Shown here one piece after another: positions 35,206-46,194 of a stretch of DNA of 64,000 nucleotides; the first letter of the stretch is position 1; each line of letters starts with the position of its first letter. Made by a program: the position numbers and the translations under genes. The stretch lies in assembly GCF_027595985.1 (NCBI RefSeq), contig NC_073305.1:173215209-173279208 (forward strand). The letters run 5' to 3'. The DNA comes from Sorex araneus (lineage: Eukaryota; Chordata; Mammalia; Eulipotyphla; Soricidae). The notes beneath the pieces were generated by a model that was not told the origin of the DNA, did no database searches, and saw only the letters and a program-made list of their open reading frames with translations.

Positions 35206-35591
35206 AGGAGGATTGTCCCATAGCTGGAAGCCTGCTTCATGAGCAGAGGGGAGAAGGCAGATGGAATAGAGAAGGGATAACTAAGAAAATGATGGCTGGA
35301 GGAACCAGTTGGGATGGAAGTTGCATGTCGAAAGTAGATAATGGACCAAACATAATGATCGCTCAGTGTCTGTGTTGCAAGCTATAATGCCCCAAAGTAG
35401 AGAGAGAGTATGGGGAATATTGCCTGTCATGGAGGCAGGGGGAGGGTGGGAAAGGGGGGGTATACCGGGGATATTGGTGGTGGGGAATGTGCACTGGTGG
35501 AGGGATGGGTTTTTGATCATTGTGTGATTGTAACCCAAACATGAAAGCTTGTAACTATCTCATCGTGATTCAATAAAATTTTTTAAAAAGG
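35206..35591 (+). mobile_element. L1 LINE 3' UTR fragment
   Basis: This is sense L1 3' UTR closely matching the end of the 9,500-9,950 copy, from CCCATAGCTGGAAGCCTGC to GATTCAATAAAATT plus an A-rich end. It is severely 5'-truncated. I see no clean target duplication. Confidence 0.88.
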
Positions 35592-35928
35592 AAAACATGC
35601 AGTCATAGGCATGATGCAAATAAGCTGCAAAGAGTCAGCTTCTATTTCATGTAAATAGATTATTGAGAGAGTTTGCTGTCCTATGTTGTCCGGGCACTGA
35701 GTTTATGCTGTTCAGGCATTGAAGAGAAAGGAGAGGGAAAACCCATGTTGCTACCATTTGGAAATTTTCTACATGCATAAACATGGATGCATATAAGTAG
35801 TGAGATAATTGGTGAGTGTTATATACAGGAAGGCACATTAAAGAATGCAGAGAGGAAATAGGGGATTCAAATCATTCACTCTAATCCTTGCCACTAGGGC
35901 TTTGTGAAAGACCTTAATTTTGTTTTAT

Positions 35929-36122
35929 TCTCCTCCTCCTCTTCCTCCTCCTCCTCCTCCTCCTCCTCCTCCTTCTTCTTCTTCATCCTCCTCTTCTTCC
36001 TCTTCCTCCTCCCCTTCCTCCTCTTCCTCCTCTTCCTCCTCCCCTTCCTCCTCTTCCTCTTCTTCCTCCTCCCCCTCTTCCTCCTTCTCCTCCTTTCTTC
36101 CTCATTCTCCTTTTCCTCCTCC
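35929..36122 (+). repeat. (CCT)n/(CTT)n pyrimidine microsatellite
   Basis: About 194 bases of nearly pure pyrimidine trinucleotides on the + strand. Any long frame here is repeat-derived. Confidence 0.95.
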
Positions 36123-36127
36123 TTGTA

Positions 36128-36287
36128 CTGTTTTTGGTCCATATCCAGAGATGTTCAGGGCTTACTCCTGGCTCTTCATTCAGGGATCACTCCTGACAGT
36201 GCTGAGGGATCTTATGGGATGCTGAGGATTGAACGTGGGTTGAGGCTTAACACAGCCCTACCTGCTGTACTATCTTTCCAGTCCCCA
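36128..36287 (-). mobile_element. Type A SINE
   Basis: It directly follows the (CCT)n tract: GGTCCATATCCAGAGATGTT to ACTATCTTTCCAGTCCCC. Confidence 0.8.
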
Positions 36288-37185
36288 ATATCTTAATTTT
36301 CTTTCTACTAAGTTCAGTATTTAATTTTTTGTACTTTATCTTGTTTGATTTATTAGTAGTATACACAGCACTTGGATCTGTTTATCATTCTCATGTTTAT
36401 ATTTTTAGTCATGCCCTGTGATTTACACAATAATGTTCACATTAGTGTTTTAGGTACATGATGTTGATGTACCACACAGCCTTCTTTTATTTTCTTCGCC
36501 TATAATTTGATATTTTCTATGAAGTGATTGGGGTTCAGCCTCTGCTTGACTGCACCCTCTATATAGGTTTTTCTTGAGATTATCATGTAGTTTATCTCTG
36601 AAGTTCTGCGGCTGTGTTCCCTCTTAAGTCTGAAGCTAATGAGACTCCTGTGTGTTCGACCGGTTGTTATTCATTATGGTCTCCAAACAGGGTTTCTTTG
36701 TCTTGAAAGGAGATAGTTTATTCTCTCAGACTCTTATTTTCAAGCACCGACCCTCAGATTCTTGTCCACAAGCGGTCAAAATTGAAGGCAAGTGACCAGA
36801 GGTTGAATAGCCAAACTCAGAAAGATTTTACTTAAGACAAGGAAAAAGAAGGCAGGGGAAAGCAGAGTCCTGGGACTCTGGGAGGTTTCCTTAAGTAGAA
36901 TCCCAGTCAACTCCTTTGAAACCCTTCTAACAGGGGGATGGATGAGCATTATCTTTGCCTTTGGCAGTGGACCCATAAAATGGAGGTTAAGCTATTGAGC
37001 TTTATCTTCTGGTGTCCAGTCACAGTTATTCATATGATGAGAAACATCCTGGGCTGGTTCTTGTGACATTTCATCCCAGTAATTTCTTCCTTTAGGGCCA
37101 TATTCCTGACCTGGTCCAGCCTATTCCACTTTGTCTCTAACACATCTTGCAAAATTGGACTAATGGATTTGAATTTCTGTAGCTT

Positions 37186-37511
37186 TTTCCTTCCTTCCTT
37201 CCTTCCTTCCTTCCTTCCTTCCTTCCTTCCTTCCTTCCTTCCTTCCTTCCTTCCTTCCTTCCTTCCTTCCTTCCTTCCTTCCTTCCTTCCTTCCTTCCTT
37301 CCTTCCTTCCTTTCTCCCTCCCTCCCTCCCTCCCTCCCTCCCTCCCTCCCTCCCTCCCTCCCTCCCTCCCTCCCTCCCTCCCTTCCTCCCTTCCTTCCTT
37401 CCTTCCTTCCTTCCTTCCTTCCTTCCTTCCTTCCTTCCTTCCTTCCTTCCTTCCTTCCTTCCTTCCTTCCTTCCTTCCTTCCTTCCTCCCTCCCTTCCTT
37501 CCTTCCTCTCT
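37186..37511 (+). repeat. (CCTT)n-(CCCT)n-(CCTT)n microsatellite
   Basis: About 325 bases of tetranucleotide pyrimidine repeat with a central CCCT block (about 37,315-37,383). It is the largest simple repeat in the window. Confidence 0.97.
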
Positions 37512-38334
37512 CTTTCTCTCTCTGCTTCTGGACATTATGTTTGCAACATAGATACTAAAAGCTTACCATGCTTCCTTTAATGGAAGTATCTTCCATTGTT
37601 TTCCTCAATTTGTGAAACTTCCTCCCAAAGATAAGGATGGCCACTTTCAAGACTTCATCAGACAGGTTATAGAACTCTTAGGTGCTTGGGGGAAGTGACA
37701 GGGATTTTGTCATTGTCCATTGTGGTGGGCCCCTTTGCTATAATATTGTCTTATGTCCTCTGGGGGCTAGAGGAGGGGGATCAGGTTTTTCAGGCTTGGG
37801 TATCAACCTAGCTTCACATTTACCAATTCACATTCACTGGGGCCTGTTGGGATGGTTTGCGCAGCTTCCTGAGCTGCTGAGATTTTGCAGTGATAACTAG
37901 CATTGCCTGCCCACATTGACAGTCCTTATTGTCTCCCCTGTCCCCCCATCTTGTTCTCTGACAGCTACATTCAGCAGGGCCAGCTTTTTATAGTCCTTAG
38001 ATCGATTCTCATGTCTGAGTCAGACTGAATGCCTGCACTAAGCCAGAGGCACTGGGAGAAGTGGTGACTTTCGTTTCTATCAGGAGCAGGTGGCTGGCTG
38101 GCTGTCTGCCACCTTATTCCCAAATATTTCTGGTTGCCCACTCTGTATGAATACCCAACTGTTGGTGCCAGCCTAGGACCCTGTCAGCCCCAGGTCCAGA
38201 CTCCCACTAAGAAATTATGGAGGCAGAGATTGATTCAACTATGCGTCTCATTCTCTCATTTTGAAAATAATCATTCTACTTGGCTCCCATGGCACTGTAC
38301 TGTATTTGCCTCCTAATTAACTGGTTTTGTTTAA

Positions 38335-38500
38335 TTTATATTTTAAAGTTTTATTTTCATAAGATTATTTACATTAATTCATTACATTCAATATCTCAAC
38401 ACCAACCCTACCACCATTACACCTTCCCACCACCATTATTTCAAAAATTTCCCACCACCATTGAAGCCTGCTTGCCAGGGGCAGATGCTAGATAAGTTAT
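38335..38500 (-). mobile_element. Old L1 3' UTR, antisense
   Basis: CAATATCTCAACACCAACCC and the CCACCACCATT repeats resemble the 18,190 copy. The 38,520-38,900 sequence that follows is unrecognised. Confidence 0.45.
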
Positions 38501-39063
38501 TTTCTATTGATTATTATGAATATCATGAGTGGTCTTGGAATTCTAAAATTGTAAATGGTTGGGGTCCGGAGACATCTCTGTAGGGAGTGAATCCATTTTG
38601 AGATTCATTTGGGAGTCTCTGCATCGAGGCCATTGATGTGCTGAGTTGGTGCTGGAGGCAGTTCCTAGTCCTGACAGCCAGGACCCCAAGCAGGCAGGGA
38701 GATGGGAAGGGACAGTTCATCTCGCTGCTGCCCTGTAGCCTGAAGTCTTAATTCCTGATCCCACGTACCTGAGTTTTTCTTCTGGAAGCATGTGGCCAGT
38801 GGGAGTTCATCTGGAGTGGGCAGAGAGGGAACGCCTGCTCCACCTGGGGTGCCCAAGTGGAATTGGTTCTGACTTAGAGCCAATACTTTTACAGAAAAAT
38901 GGTGATTTAACACAGTACAACATTTATTTGTTTGTTTGATTTTTTTTTGTCATTCTTGATGCCAGATGTCCTGAAATTTATCTCACTGAGCTGACATCAA
39001 GTTCAGCAAGGCAGGCTTCCATTCTGGAGACTAGAGAACTCACTTCCTTGCCTCTTCCATTGT

Positions 39064-39245
39064 ATTTTTTTAAATTTTTTTGCTTTTTGGGTCACACCCG
39101 GCGATGCACAGGGGTTACTCCTTGCTCTGCACTCAGGAATCAGCTCTGGCGATGCTCAGGGGACTATATGGGATGCTGGGAATTGAACCTGGGTTTGCCT
39201 GCGTGCAAGGCAAACGCTCTATCCGCTGTGCTATTGCTCTAGCCC
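39064..39245 (-). mobile_element. Type A SINE
   Basis: TTTTTGGGTCACACCCGGCG to GCTATTGCTCTAGCCC. The flanks TGCCTCTTCCATT and TGCCTCTTTCATT are a near-perfect TSD. Confidence 0.94.
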
Positions 39246-39424
39246 TGCCTCTTTCATTTTAACAAATGGCCCACATTCTTTGGCTTGTGCTCTGCTTCTA
39301 CAGCCTTTACAGTCTGCAGTTTTGCATTTATTTGACTATGTCTTAGGAGTCACACCTCCCTCTGAACTTCCAGTCTCTTTCTTTCTCTTAAGGACCCAGG
39401 GAATCTTCTTAAGTACACTCTCAA

Positions 39425-39602
39425 GGGGAGTTGGAGAGATAGTTCAGTAAGTAGGGCTCTTGCCTTGCATGCAGCTGACCCAGATTCAACCTCTGGTATC
39501 CCATATGGTCCCCTAGGCACCACCAGAAGTGGTCCCTGTGTGCAGAACCAGGGGTAAGTCTTGAATTCCTCTGGGTATGGCCCAACCCTTTCCCCCAAAA
39601 AG
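39425..39602 (+). mobile_element. Type A SINE, older
   Basis: GAGTTGGAGAGATAGTTCAG head, ATCCCATATGGTCCCCTAGG, then GGTATGGCCCAACCC. Confidence 0.82.
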
Positions 39603-39699
39603 ACCTTTTCAAGGATCATGGGGATTATAGTGGACCCAGATAAATATAGACTAATCACTCTATCTCAAGATACTTAAAAATAGTTACAAATTCTCTTTT

Positions 39700-40257
39700 T
39701 TTTAATTGTTATTATTATCATTATTATTTTTTAATTAATGAGTCACCGTGAGGGTGCAGTTGCAGAGTTTCGTGCCTGTATTACAGTTATACGATACTAG
39801 AGTACCCATCACTCCACCAGTGCCCATTCTCCTCCACCGATGGCCCCAGGGTCCCTCCCCACCCCATACTGTCTCCCCCCCCCCACCCCTGTGACAGGGC
39901 ATTCCTTATTGTTCTCTCTCTCCTTTTGGGTGTTATGGTTTGCAATGAAGGTACTGGGTGGCTATCGTGTTCAATCTATAGTCTGCTTTCAACCCGCCTC
40001 TCCCATCCCAAGTGGATCCTCCACTACACTTTAGTTGGTGTTCCCTTCTCTGTCTGAGCTGCCCTCTCCCCCAGCATGTGAGGTCAGTTTCCTAGCTGTG
40101 GAGCAGGCCTCCTGGTACTTATTACTACTATTCTTGGGTGTAAGTCTCCCATTCTGTTGTTTTATATTCCGCAAATGAGTGCACTTTTTCTATGTCTGTC
40201 TCTTTCTTTCTGACTCATTTCACTTAGCATGATACTTTCCATGTTGATCCACATATA
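39700..40257 (-). mobile_element. L1 LINE 3' end, antisense, with TSD
   Basis: This is an antisense L1 3' UTR (poly-T start, then GTGCCCATTCTCC and later CTGACTCATTTCACTTAGC). It is flanked by a perfect 15-bp duplication, TACAAATTCTCTTTT, at 39,685-39,699 and 40,258-40,272. It is a relatively recent 5'-truncated insertion. Confidence 0.9.
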
Positions 40258-40870
40258 TACAAATTCTCTTTTGCCATGAAATATAATATAGTGGTTCTGA
40301 GGATTAGAATGTACATACATTTGTGGTGGCAGAGGGGAGGGGGCATTATTTTGTGTCCCACATTCACTGATCACATTTCTCAGTTTTCTTTTTGGTTATA
40401 ATATAGAGAACCAGAGTAGAGTTATGATCTTATTTGCTGTTAGAATATTTAAATATTTTCTACTGGTTATATAGACTAGCCTTACCAATGTATCGGAACC
40501 CTTGACATCTCTCCCTGGTTCCTGACCCGGTTTGAGGTCCTATCTTCCTGATTGTACTACATACGCAAGTGTGTTTTCAATAGTAGTTCTGAGGATACTG
40601 ACCTGGCTTCCATATAGCTGGGTCTAGGCTCACGGCTTACCACTGATGCATTTTGCATAGCATCCAAAAGTTACTCTTCCTCATAAGTGTCATTTCTTTT
40701 TGTGATTTCCTCTACTCTTAAGATATAATCATCTAAATGCTGCCTGCTCTTGACTTTTTATTTCACTTTAATTCTCATAAACCTTAGAATTCTAGCTATC
40801 ATAAACATCTGAGTGCAATTTATTCGAAAATGAGGTAATGCTTGATTTCCTACCCTACCATGAATCTTTT

Positions 40871-42292
40871 TTTTTCTATTTTCTTTTTTTTATATTTATT
40901 TATTTATTTATTTTTTATAGTAAATTTATTTATTTTTAATTAATGAATCACCATGAGGGTACAGTTACGGATTTATACACATTTGTGCTTATGCTTCCCT
41001 CATACAAAGTTCGGGAACCCATCCCTTCACCAGTGCCCATTCTCCACCACCAGTAAACCCAGCATCCCTCCCATCCTCCCCAATCCCATCTCCCCCCACC
41101 CCACCCTGTCACTGTGGCAGGGCATTCCCTTCTGTTCTCTCCCTCTAATTAGCTGTTGTGGTTTGCAATAAAGGTGTTGAGTGGCCACTGTGCTCAGTCT
41201 CTAGCCCTCATTCAGCCCGCAACTCCCTTCTCCCGCATGGCCTTCGACTACATTATAGTTGGTGATCCCTTCTCTGAGTTGCCCTTTCCCCAGAATGTGA
41301 GGCCAGCCTCCAAGCCATGGAGTCAACCTCCTGGTACTTGTTTCTACAATTCTTGGGTGTTAGTCTCCCACTCTGTTATTCTATATACCATAGATGAGTG
41401 CAATCTTTCTATGTCTGTCTCTCTCTTTCTGACTCATTTCACTCAGCATGAAACTTTTCATGCCCATCCACATAAATAAAAAATTCATGACCTCCTTTTT
41501 TCTAACAGCTGCATAGTATTCCATTGTATAGATAGATGTACCAAAGTTTCCTCAACCAGTCATCCGTTCAAGGGCATTCGGTTTTTTTCCAAATTCTGGC
41601 TATTGTAAACAGTGCTGCGATGAACATACATGTGCAGATGCCATTTCGATTATACTTTTTTGCCTCTTTGGGATATATTCCCAGCAGTGGTATTGCTGGG
41701 TCAAATGGGAGCTCAATTTCTAATTTTTTGAGAATCGTCCATATTGTTTTCCAGAAGAGCTGAACCAGTTGGCATTCCCACCAGCAGTGTAGAAGGGTCC
41801 CTTTCTGCCCACATCCTCTCCAACAGCGGTTGCTTTTATTCTTTTGGATGTGCGCTAGTCTCTGTGGTGTGAGGTGGTATCTCGTGGTTGTTTTGATCTG
41901 CATCTCTCTGATGATTAGTGATGTAGAGCACTTTTTCATGTGCCTTTTGGCCATTCGTATTTCTTCCTTGGTAAAGTTTCTATTCATTTCTTCGCCCCAT
42001 TTTTTGATGGGGTTGGATGTTTTCTTCTTGTAGAGTTCAACCAGTGCTTTATATACCATTGATATCAACCCCTTATCTGATGGGTATTGTGTAAATATCC
42101 TTTCCCATTCTGTGGATAGTCTTTGTATTCTGGTCACTGTATCTTTTGCGGTGCAGAAGCTTTTTAGTTTAATGTAGTCCCATATGTTGATCTCTGTTTT
42201 TACTAGATTGCTTAGTTCCGTGTTGCCTTTGAAGATACCTTTATCTTCAATATCGTGGAGGGTTTTGCCGACCTTGTCTTCAATGTACCTTA
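40871..42292 (-). mobile_element. L1 LINE with ORF2 C-terminal part, antisense, with TSD
   Basis: This is a 5'-truncated L1 with its 3' end at the left. The minus strand from 42,137 to 41,568 is open for 189 codons of the ORF2 C terminus, including [40 protein letters not shown] and [21 protein letters not shown] 17-bp duplication, CCTACCATGAATCTTTT, flanks it at 40,854-40,870 and 42,293-42,309. The long open frame implies a young copy. It lacks the endonuclease and RT domains. Confidence 0.93.
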
Positions 42293-42757
42293 CCTACCAT
42301 GAATCTTTTCCTATCTCATAGTTTTATGTCACCTAGGAAATTTCACCTCAATGTACTTTCTTTGCCTTAAAATGTTACAAAGAGGATTATTTCTAAACTT
42401 TCTCCACTGTTACCAACGTGCTCTAAACCATCATCTTTCACCAATTATGATAATATCTTCCAAAAGTCCTATATTTATAGGACATAGCAGAAAAGTGATC
42501 TTAACATTTTAATCATGTATATTTTACCTTGTTTTATTATTTTATTTTAATTTCTCATCTTTCTTGGACTAAATATTTGTACTCTTCCCATTAGCTTTAA
42601 TTACCTTAATAATTTTTGTGTCCCGTTATTTCTCTGATACCATGTTTTTATCTTCTTTTAGTTGCTCTAACCTTATTCTTCAAATAAACCAGGATGCTGT
42701 TTGCATGTAAAATATTCTTCCTTTGTTCTTGTGCATTCTTTCCAATGTATCTAGAAC

Positions 42758-43004
42758 TGTCATCATCCCATTGCTCATCGATTTGTTTGAGCAGGCACCA
42801 GTAATGTCTCTCATTGAGAGACTTATTGTTACTGTTTTTGGCATATCCAATACGCACAGGTAGCTTGCCAGGCTCTGCAGCGCGGGCTTGATACTCTCGT
42901 TAGCTTGCTGGGCTCTCCGAGAGGGGCTGAGGAATCGAACTCCGGTCGGCCATATGAAAGGAAAATGCCCAACCGCTGTGCTATCACTCCAGATACTTTC
43001 TATA
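42758..43004 (-). mobile_element. Type B SINE, with TSD
   Basis: GTATCTAGAAC flanks at 42,747-42,757 and 43,005-43,015. The + strand shows TTGCTCATCGATTTGTTTGA and, at the right, CTGTGCTATCACTCCAG. Confidence 0.94.
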
Positions 43005-43375
43005 GTATCTAGAACATTCGTTCAAAATATCCACATAAATTAATATCTTTTACTTCAACATTTGCTTAAGTATTTCTCTCTCTGGATACACTCATTAGCC
43101 ACTCTACTAACAATTGCATTTGTTAATTCTCCATTTACACTTTCTATTTTATAGTTTCCATTATCATTTTTACTTTTTAATACACAATATATTTTAATTC
43201 ATGTTGTTTATTTTGTGTCACCACCACTAGAAAATAAACTGCAAAACAGTAGAGATTTTGGTTAGATTTGTTCTCTGTTTATCTCAGGGTCTAAAAAGAC
43301 TCTAATTCCACAAGTAGTTATCATAAACTATGAAAGAAAATGTCTCTTTAACACCTTAAAAATCATAAAATGAGG

Positions 43376-43551
43376 GGCTGGAACAATAGCATAGCGGGTA
43401 GGGCTTTTGCCTTGCATGCTGCCAACCCAGGCTCAATTCTCAGCATCCCATATGGTCCTCCCAGCACCACCAGGAGTAATTCCTGAGTGCAGAGCCAGGA
43501 ATAACCCCTGAGCATCACTGGGTGTGACCCAAAAAGTAAAAAAAAAAAAAA
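43376..43551 (+). mobile_element. Type A SINE, with TSD
   Basis: Perfect AATCATAAAATGAGG at 43,361-43,375 and 43,552-43,566. The poly-A tail is clean. Confidence 0.96.
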
Positions 43552-43707
43552 AATCATAAAATGAGGATAGAGTAGAAGATTCAGATATCTCTATTTAAAG
43601 TGTAATATACTAATGGCAGGAGTATGAAACACTTTCAAATTTTCTATAGAAAATTTATCAAAATCTATTATAAACTTTTAATATGTAATATCTTGATGTT
43701 ACAAATT

Positions 43708-43884
43708 TTTTTTTTTTTTGCTTTTTGGGTCACACCCGGCGATGCACAGGAGTTACTCCTGGCTCTGCACTCAGGAATTACCTCTGGTGGTGCTCAGGGG
43801 ACCATATGGGATGCTGGGAATCGAACCTGGGTCAGCTGCATGCAAGGCAAACGCCCTACCCACTGTGGTATCACTCCAGCCCCA
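43708..43884 (-). mobile_element. Type A SINE, with TSD
   Basis: Perfect TTGATGTTACAAATT at 43,693-43,707 and 43,885-43,899. Confidence 0.96.
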
Positions 43885-43949
43885 TTGATGTTACAAATTA
43901 TTAATGAAATAATGATCATAAAATCTTTTGACCATAAAATCTTGTGGTC

Positions 43950-44265
43950 TCCTCATAGACCACAAAGTCCTCTTCTCATCCTTATCTTCATCATGGTCCT
44001 TACTCTCCCCTTATAGCATAGTTATATAGAAATCACAAAGGGTGGGGTTACACATAGGTGGGGTTGAACATTGTCATAATAACAAATAGAGGTAAAGTCA
44101 CGCCTTCAGGGGAAATTCTAGAGATTGACTCAAGGACAAAATCTCATCTGAGAGTTCAACACTCCAGATTTCTAGGACATCCGCTCCAGAGTGGGATTCC
44201 ATATAGGGTGTATTGCTTTCTCCCTTCTTCAGCTAGTAATCCATTTAAACAATCATTATATTTTT
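43950..44265 (-). mobile_element. LTR-like repeat copy 2 (partial)
   Basis: It shares ATAGTTATATAGAAATCACA, GGTGGGGTTGAACATTGTCA and GACTCAAGGACAAAATCTCA with copies 1 and 3. It stops after TTAAACAATCATTATA and lacks the part ending in CTAACA. Confidence 0.6.
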
Positions 44266-44489
44266 TTAACTTACTTATCATAGCAAAGGAAAAAAACAGT
44301 AAAGAGCAAACCTGTAAGTTTCCAAATACAGACACTTACAAACAAAAATATGTTATAGCCTTACAATTGAATAATATACAAGCCCCAAATTATTATTAAG
44401 ATAATAACTAACAGCATAGGAAATAAGAACACTAAGTGGACAGAGCCTTCTGTGAGAGAGAATACACTGAAATGAGACAGTGTTGGGGG

Positions 44490-44632
44490 TGTGGGAAATT
44501 GGGCCCCACCTGGCAGTGTGGCCAAACTGCTAGGCTTACAGCTAACTAGGCTCAGGGGACCACACGTGGTGCTGGGAATTGAATCTGGAGCAGCCTCATG
44601 CAAGGCACGTGCTAAACTCTCTCTCCAACTCC
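44490..44632 (-). mobile_element. Old type A SINE
   Basis: GGGGACCACACGTGGTGCTG and CATGCAAGGCACGTGC, degraded. Confidence 0.7.
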
Positions 44633-44995
44633 TGAAATGAGATAGTCTTTTCTAATGAAAAATGTCTACCCTTTACGTTCCCCGAGAGGGTAGATAATTG
44701 TTACAGTGCTTTATAGAATTAGGATGAGTATGTGTATTGTATTTAAAATAAGATTTGCATACTTAAATATTTATTTTAAAATAGTGATCATGTGGCATTT
44801 ATATACTGGGGTAAATACATGGTATTACTCTCGGATTGAACTTAAAAAAGCGATAATATGCAAGTGATTTTAGTGTGAATGATATATAAATATTTCATTT
44901 TATAGTATTAGTTTGTTCATGACAATACTATGTACTTAGTTTTAACATCTTGCAATAGTAAATAGAGAATACTGCTCAAAATTTGTTTATATAGG

Positions 44996-45171
44996 GCTGG
45001 AGTGATAGCACAGCAGGTAGGGCGTTTGCCTTGCATGCAGCGGACCCGGGTTTGATTCCCAGCATCCCATATGGTCCCCTGAGCACTGTCAGAGGTAATT
45101 CCTGAGTGCAGAGCCAGGAGTGACCTCTGTGCATTGCCGTGTGTGTGTGACCCAAAATGAAAAAAAAAAAT
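44996..45171 (+). mobile_element. Type A SINE, about 210 bp before exon 2
   Basis: GGGCTGGAGTGATAGCACAG head, CGGGTTTGATTCC, GTGTGTGTGTGACCC and poly-A. The flanks are a decayed AAATTNGTTATATA repeat. Confidence 0.94.
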
Positions 45172-45384
45172 TGGTTATATAACCATCTCTTTTAGATTAT
45201 TTTAATCTTTAGAATTCTAACCATGTGGAAACTCTGCTATATATATTATTTATATATTTATATATATTTTAATGTATTTAGCAAAACTGTTGATAAAATG
45301 CTTTAGTTTTATAATTCAGCTAGCCCTATATTTTGCCTCTGAGATTTATGTGAGACCTCACACACCTTCCTTCTCTCTCTCTAG

Positions 45385-45541
45385 TCAGTCCTCTTTAGGT
45401 GGTGGCGGACAAACTTCTGGTGAACAAAAGGGGAAATTCCCAATTTGGCCAGAATGGAATGAATCTGACATAAATTCAGAAAAATGGGACGCAGGCAAAT
45501 CTGGAAAAGATAAGGAAAAATCGGGGAAGAGCCCATTAGTA
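45385..45541 (+). CDS. ADGB: ADGB coding exon 2
   Basis: The exon completes codon 25 (Asp) and encodes residues 26-77. The acceptor is a pyrimidine tract ending CTCTCTCTAG|T and the donor is GTA|GTAAGT. The conserved core reads GKFPIWPEWNESDINSEKWD, close to the human GKFPLWPEWSEADINSEKWDAG. It is followed by a Lys/Ser-rich stretch ending KSGKSPLV (human ends in SPVF). The start of the exon has a four-glycine run (residues 29-32) and looks species-specific. The translation continues open upstream of the acceptor, but only the part from 45,385 matches the family and fits the phase of exon 1. The region is low-complexity and probably a flexible linker before the calpain-like domain. Confidence 0.95.
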
Positions 45542-46101
45542 GTAAGTAGACAAAATGTGACTCAATTTTATATTGGTCTGTAATTATATAATGGAGCTAG
45601 ATGTATTGCAAGAAAAATTTCTCTTTCTTCCCCACAATCTGCACTCAAGAGAGTAATCGTGTCTTTGTTCACATGGTTTCTGCCATTAAAATTAATCTCA
45701 GCTTAATTTTCCAAGCCTTAGTCTGAGCTTTGGTGAATCCGTTTGGGTAAATTGGAAGAGTTGCAACTTAACAAAAAAGAAAATTGAAAGAACAGGTAAT
45801 TTTTGGGTAAAGCTGGAAGTTACACTTCGAGAGAGGGTAGTTTGATGATGAGTCTCAATAGACCAGCCAGTTGGTATGTGAAGAGGGGTAAAACACGTGG
45901 TTTGGTCTTGGACGTGTTATAATTGTTAACTTTAATTAAGAAATCTAACATAACTTTGATATTAAAAGAACAAATTGCTCCACAACTGCTTCCTTATTAC
46001 ATATATTATTTCGTAAAAATCTCATACAAATTTTATTAGTGCTGAGCTATTTTTATTTTTATGAAAATTATACATAAAAACATGAACACATTTTTATGTA
46101 G

Positions 46102-46194
46102 CATTTCTTTGAAGACCCTGAAGGAAAGATTGAATTGCCGCCATCATTGAAAATTTATTCCTGGAAACGTCCACAAGATTTTCTAATTAATCAG
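46102..46194 (+). CDS. ADGB: ADGB coding exon 3
   Basis: The exon is 31 complete codons, residues 78-108, HFFEDPEGKIELPPSLKIYS followed by WKRPQDFLINQ. The acceptor is TTTTTATGTAG|C and the donor is CAG|GTAAGA, so both junctions are phase 0. It is nearly identical to human androglobin, with differences only in the last four residues by my recall. WKRPQD is a good family signature. In calpain-7-like proteins the equivalent segment lies just before the cysteine protease core. The preceding intron is 560 bp, the shortest in the window. Confidence 0.96.

Larger units (their letters stand above)
10457..45384 (+). other. ADGB intron 1 (about 34.9 kb)
   Basis: This is the first intron, from donor GTAAGG to acceptor CTCTCTAG. 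It is packed with SINEs, old L1 pieces, a fold-back composite element, an RTE fragment and pyrimidine microsatellites. Stretches where I recognise nothing firmly are 12390-13080, 13260-14320, 14560-15340, 15480-16620, 16830-17030, 17150-18040, 19901-20560, 25926-26530, 26860-27390, 29586-30180, 30410-31300, 32110-32590, 32755-33730, 34600-35200, 36290-37180, 37512-38330, 38500-39060 and 44635-44990. I see no conserved coding exon in it. Confidence 0.85.

Noticed and set aside
35894-36296. Glu/Arg/Lys-rich or Ser/Pro-rich frames
   Set aside because: They are products of the (CCT)n/(CTT)n tract, not genes.
37137-37558. Open frames of 130 residues on both strands over 37,137-37,558
   Set aside because: They are translations of a tetranucleotide microsatellite with no stop codons possible in the repeat.
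41568-42137. 189-codon minus-strand open frame as a host gene
   Set aside because: It is the L1 ORF2 C terminus inside a TSD-flanked LINE copy and lacks any upstream gene structure.
45272-45384. Upstream open part of the exon 2 frame as coding
   Set aside because: It precedes a strong acceptor, its sequence is unrelated to androglobin, and the exon 1 phase fits only a start at 45,385.
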